Source: an uncultured Oscillospiraceae bacterium
GTDB lineage: Bacteria; Bacillota; Clostridia; Oscillospirales; Oscillospiraceae
Length of the DNA stretch: 8,293 nt
Reading direction: 5' to 3'
Assembly (NCBI GenBank): GCA_934630985.1
Contig: CAKTXO010000059.1
Location: 1 to 8,293 of the forward strand
The notes beneath the pieces were generated by a model. That model was given only the letters and a program-made list of their open reading frames with translations. It did not search any database and was not told the origin of the DNA. Both the position numbers and the translations under genes were made by a program. Below, in pieces: positions 7,065-8,293 of the stretch. How positions within the stretch are numbered: the first letter of the stretch is position 1; each line of letters begins with the position of its first letter.

Positions 7065-7297
7065 AAACATAGACTTTTCTATTACATGTGACCTTCTAAA
7101 AGCTTTCGGTGCGGCTCCCTCCGGGGGCAATTTTCTTGTCCCGGCAAGAAAATTGATAAGAAGCCGGCTTAAGGGGCGCTGCCGAAAAGCCGCCCCCTTA
7201 AGAATCCCCCGGCCGCTCCGCCGGAAGTGCGTCGGAATGTTCCGGGTTGCTATGGCGATTTTCTCGGAAGTGCACAGGTAAAATGTAGACTTTTTTA
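7065..7297. repeat. Candidate small inverted-repeat (MITE-like) element with flanking direct repeats
   Basis: This 264-base gap between convergent genes has no credible ORF. TAGACTTTT occurs at 7070-7078 and again at 7286-7294. The match extends imperfectly to 17 bases with three differences (7065-7081 and 7281-7297). Just inside these copies are imperfect terminal inverted repeats: TATTACATGTGACCTTC at 7080-7096, against the reverse complement of 7266-7283, TTTTACCTGTGCACTTCC. About 14 positions agree if one small gap pair is allowed. Between them lies a hairpin-rich, GC-rich core. The arrangement resembles a non-autonomous insertion with a 9-base target duplication. Chance similarity in AT-rich flanks cannot be ruled out by eye. 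The right copy touches the TAA of the dehydrogenase gene (7297-7295). Confidence 0.42.
7114..7224. repeat. Cluster of four consecutive hairpins
   Basis: Four inverted repeats follow each other with little spacing. The first pairs 7114-7119 with 7123-7128 (6 bp, 3-base loop). The second is a perfect 11-bp stem, CAATTTTCTTG (7128-7138) with CAAGAAAATTG (7145-7155), with a 6-base loop. The third pairs CTTAAGGGG (7168-7176) with CCCCTTAAG (7194-7202), adding two pairs past a bulge. The fourth pairs CCGGC (7209-7213) with GCCGG (7220-7224). None is followed by a clear T-tract, so they do not look like ordinary terminators. They could be a REP-like palindromic repeat unit, a 3'-end stabilising structure for either convergent transcript, or a structured small RNA. 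The function is unknown. Confidence 0.7.
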
Positions 7298-8254
7298 CGG
7301 ATTCACCACATTCTGGGGGGAACCTGCCAGGTAGGCGCGGATATTGTCCACGACAGTGTCCAGGAGCCGCTGGCGGCTTTCGATGGGAGCCCAGGCGATG
7401 TGGGGTGTAATGACGCAGTTCTTGCAGGTGAGCAGGGGACTGCTTCCGTTAATCGGCTCCTGGGCGACCACATCCAGAGCCGCGCCACGAAGCTTACCGA
7501 TGTTCAGGGCTTCCGCCAAAGCGGCCTCTTCTACCAGAGGGCCACGGGCAGTGTTGATGAGCATGGCTCCGTCCTTCATTTTGGCAATGGAGGCCTCATT
7601 GATCATCCCCTTGGTCTCCGGGAACAGGGGACAGTGAAGGGAAATCACATCGGATTTGGCAAGCAGGGTGTCAAGGTCTACATAGGTGCCGATTTGCTTG
7701 CCTTCCTCGCACTGGCTCCGGTTATAGGCCAGTACCTCCATGCCGAAGGCCTTTGACAGCCTTCCCACGGCCATGCCGATCTTGCCGAAGCCGATGATGC
7801 CCATGGTTTTCCCGGCCAGCTCCATCTGGGGGGTCAGCCAGTAGCAGAAGCAGTCGGCCTTTTCCCAGCCCCCGGCGTGAACATCCCGGTCGTGAAGCCC
7901 GATCTGATGGCACAGCTCCAGAAGCAGAGCCATGGTAAACTGAGCCACTGCCGCGGTGCCGTAGCAGGGCACGTTGGTCACGAGAATGCCCCGCTTTTTG
8001 CAGGCTTCACAGTCCACCACATTGTAGCCGGTAGCCTGGACGCAGATCAGACGAATAGACGGACAGGCAGCCAGCAGGGATTCGGTAATGGGAACCTTGT
8101 TGATAAGGACGATTTCGGCGTTGCCGATTCTGGCAATGGCCTCCGCCTCGGAGTCCGTGCTCTCGTAGACCGTCAGCTCGCCGAATGCCTTCAGGCAGTC
8201 GTAGGACAGGTCGCCAGGGTTCAGGGCATAGCCGTCCAGGATTACGATTTTCAT
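7295..8254 (-). CDS. D-2-hydroxyacid dehydrogenase (glycerate dehydrogenase/hydroxypyruvate reductase-like)
   Basis: This cytoplasmic NAD(P)-dependent oxidoreductase of 319 residues interconverts a 2-keto acid and a D-2-hydroxy acid. The fold is the typical two-part one: a split substrate domain (about 1-100 and 290-319) around a Rossmann domain. The dinucleotide loop is GFGKIG at 155-160. The catalytic set is R237 (NTARGPL), E266 (AQEP) and H285 (TPHIAWAP). The family also includes glycerate, lactate, phosphoglycerate and formate dehydrogenases. The short length without an ACT domain and the N-terminus DGYALNPGDLSY favour the glycerate/hydroxypyruvate group, but the substrate is an inference. 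After the second Rossmann strand the sequence is YNRS (177-180), with no acidic residue, which hints at NADP(H) use. The start at ATG 8254 has GAAGGAGG upstream; an ATG at 8278 would add eight residues containing that site. It is convergent with the cysS operon, and its promoter lies beyond the right edge. Confidence 0.92.
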   Translation of the reverse strand: MKIVILDGYALNPGDLSYDCLKAFGELTVYESTDSEAEAIARIGNAEIVLINKVPITESLLAACPSIRLICVQATGYNVVDCEACKKRGILVTNVPCYGTAAVAQFTMALLLELCHQIGLHDRDVHAGGWEKADCFCYWLTPQMELAGKTMGIIGFGKIGMAVGRLSKAFGMEVLAYNRSQCEEGKQIGTYVDLDTLLAKSDVISLHCPLFPETKGMINEASIAKMKDGAMLINTARGPLVEEAALAEALNIGKLRGAALDVVAQEPINGSSPLLTCKNCVITPHIAWAPIESRQRLLDTVVDNIRAYLAGSPQNVVNP

Positions 8255-8261
8255 GGAAAAG

Positions 8262-8269
8262 CCTCCTTC
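8262..8269 (-). promoter_or_regulatory. Ribosome binding site of the dehydrogenase gene
   Basis: On the minus strand GAAGGAGG lies about seven bases before the ATG at 8254. It decides against the longer in-frame start at 8278, which would translate this site as coding sequence. Confidence 0.82.
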
Positions 8270-8293
8270 CGCTTGCATTGCGGTGATTTTTTT

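Noticed and set aside
7233..7244. Short palindrome CGGAA-TG-TTCCG and a nearby repeat of CGGAAGTGC (7222-7230 and 7265-7273)
   Set aside because: They are too short to call as separate sites; they may be parts of the candidate element and are not counted on their own.
8255..8278. ATG at 8278 as the start of the dehydrogenase
   Set aside because: The added residues are encoded by the ribosome binding site of ATG 8254, and the family begins at the MKIVILDG segment.

Overview
The window looks like a piece of a GC-rich chromosome from a low-to-moderate-GC-ancestry Firmicute, most likely a gut Clostridia/Oscillospiraceae-type bacterium. The grounds are a tRNA-sensing T-box leader, strong AGGAGG-type ribosome binding sites, a Gram-positive SH3 lipoprotein, and a DNA polymerase I whose proofreading site has decayed. 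The lineage is an inference; no marker in the window fixes the species. Most of the content is housekeeping, and I see no phage, CRISPR, toxin-antitoxin or defence genes.

Layout. Bases 1-1208 (minus strand) hold the N-terminal 402 residues of a lipoprotein with four bacterial SH3 repeats; its 3' end is beyond the left edge. Bases 1209-1600 are a divergent control region. It holds a TTGACA/TATAAT promoter for the lipoprotein, a TTGACA/TAAAAT promoter in the other direction, and a complete T-box riboswitch with a cysteine (UGC) specifier and a terminator/antiterminator switch. Bases 1601-6994 (plus strand) are one tightly packed operon, cysS-polA-rimI-tsaD, in which each junction is a 4-base stop/start overlap (ATGA, ATGA, TTGA). 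A rho-independent terminator, probably working in both directions, closes it at 6996-7030. Bases 7031-7294 are non-coding and hold a run of four hairpins inside a candidate small inverted-repeat element with flanking direct repeats. Bases 7295-8254 (minus strand) encode a D-2-hydroxyacid dehydrogenase of the glycerate dehydrogenase/hydroxypyruvate reductase type, convergent with the operon.

How the parts work together. Uncharged tRNA-Cys should stabilise the antiterminator and switch on cysteinyl-tRNA synthetase. Because polA, rimI and tsaD follow with overlapping start codons and I see no terminator between the genes, the same cysteine signal should also reach DNA polymerase I, the ribosomal-protein acetyltransferase RimI and the t6A tRNA-modification enzyme TsaD, unless internal promoters exist. 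This coupling of a cysteine sensor to DNA repair and tRNA modification genes is the most interesting regulatory feature. The most interesting unexplained structure is the hairpin-rich element at about 7065-7297.
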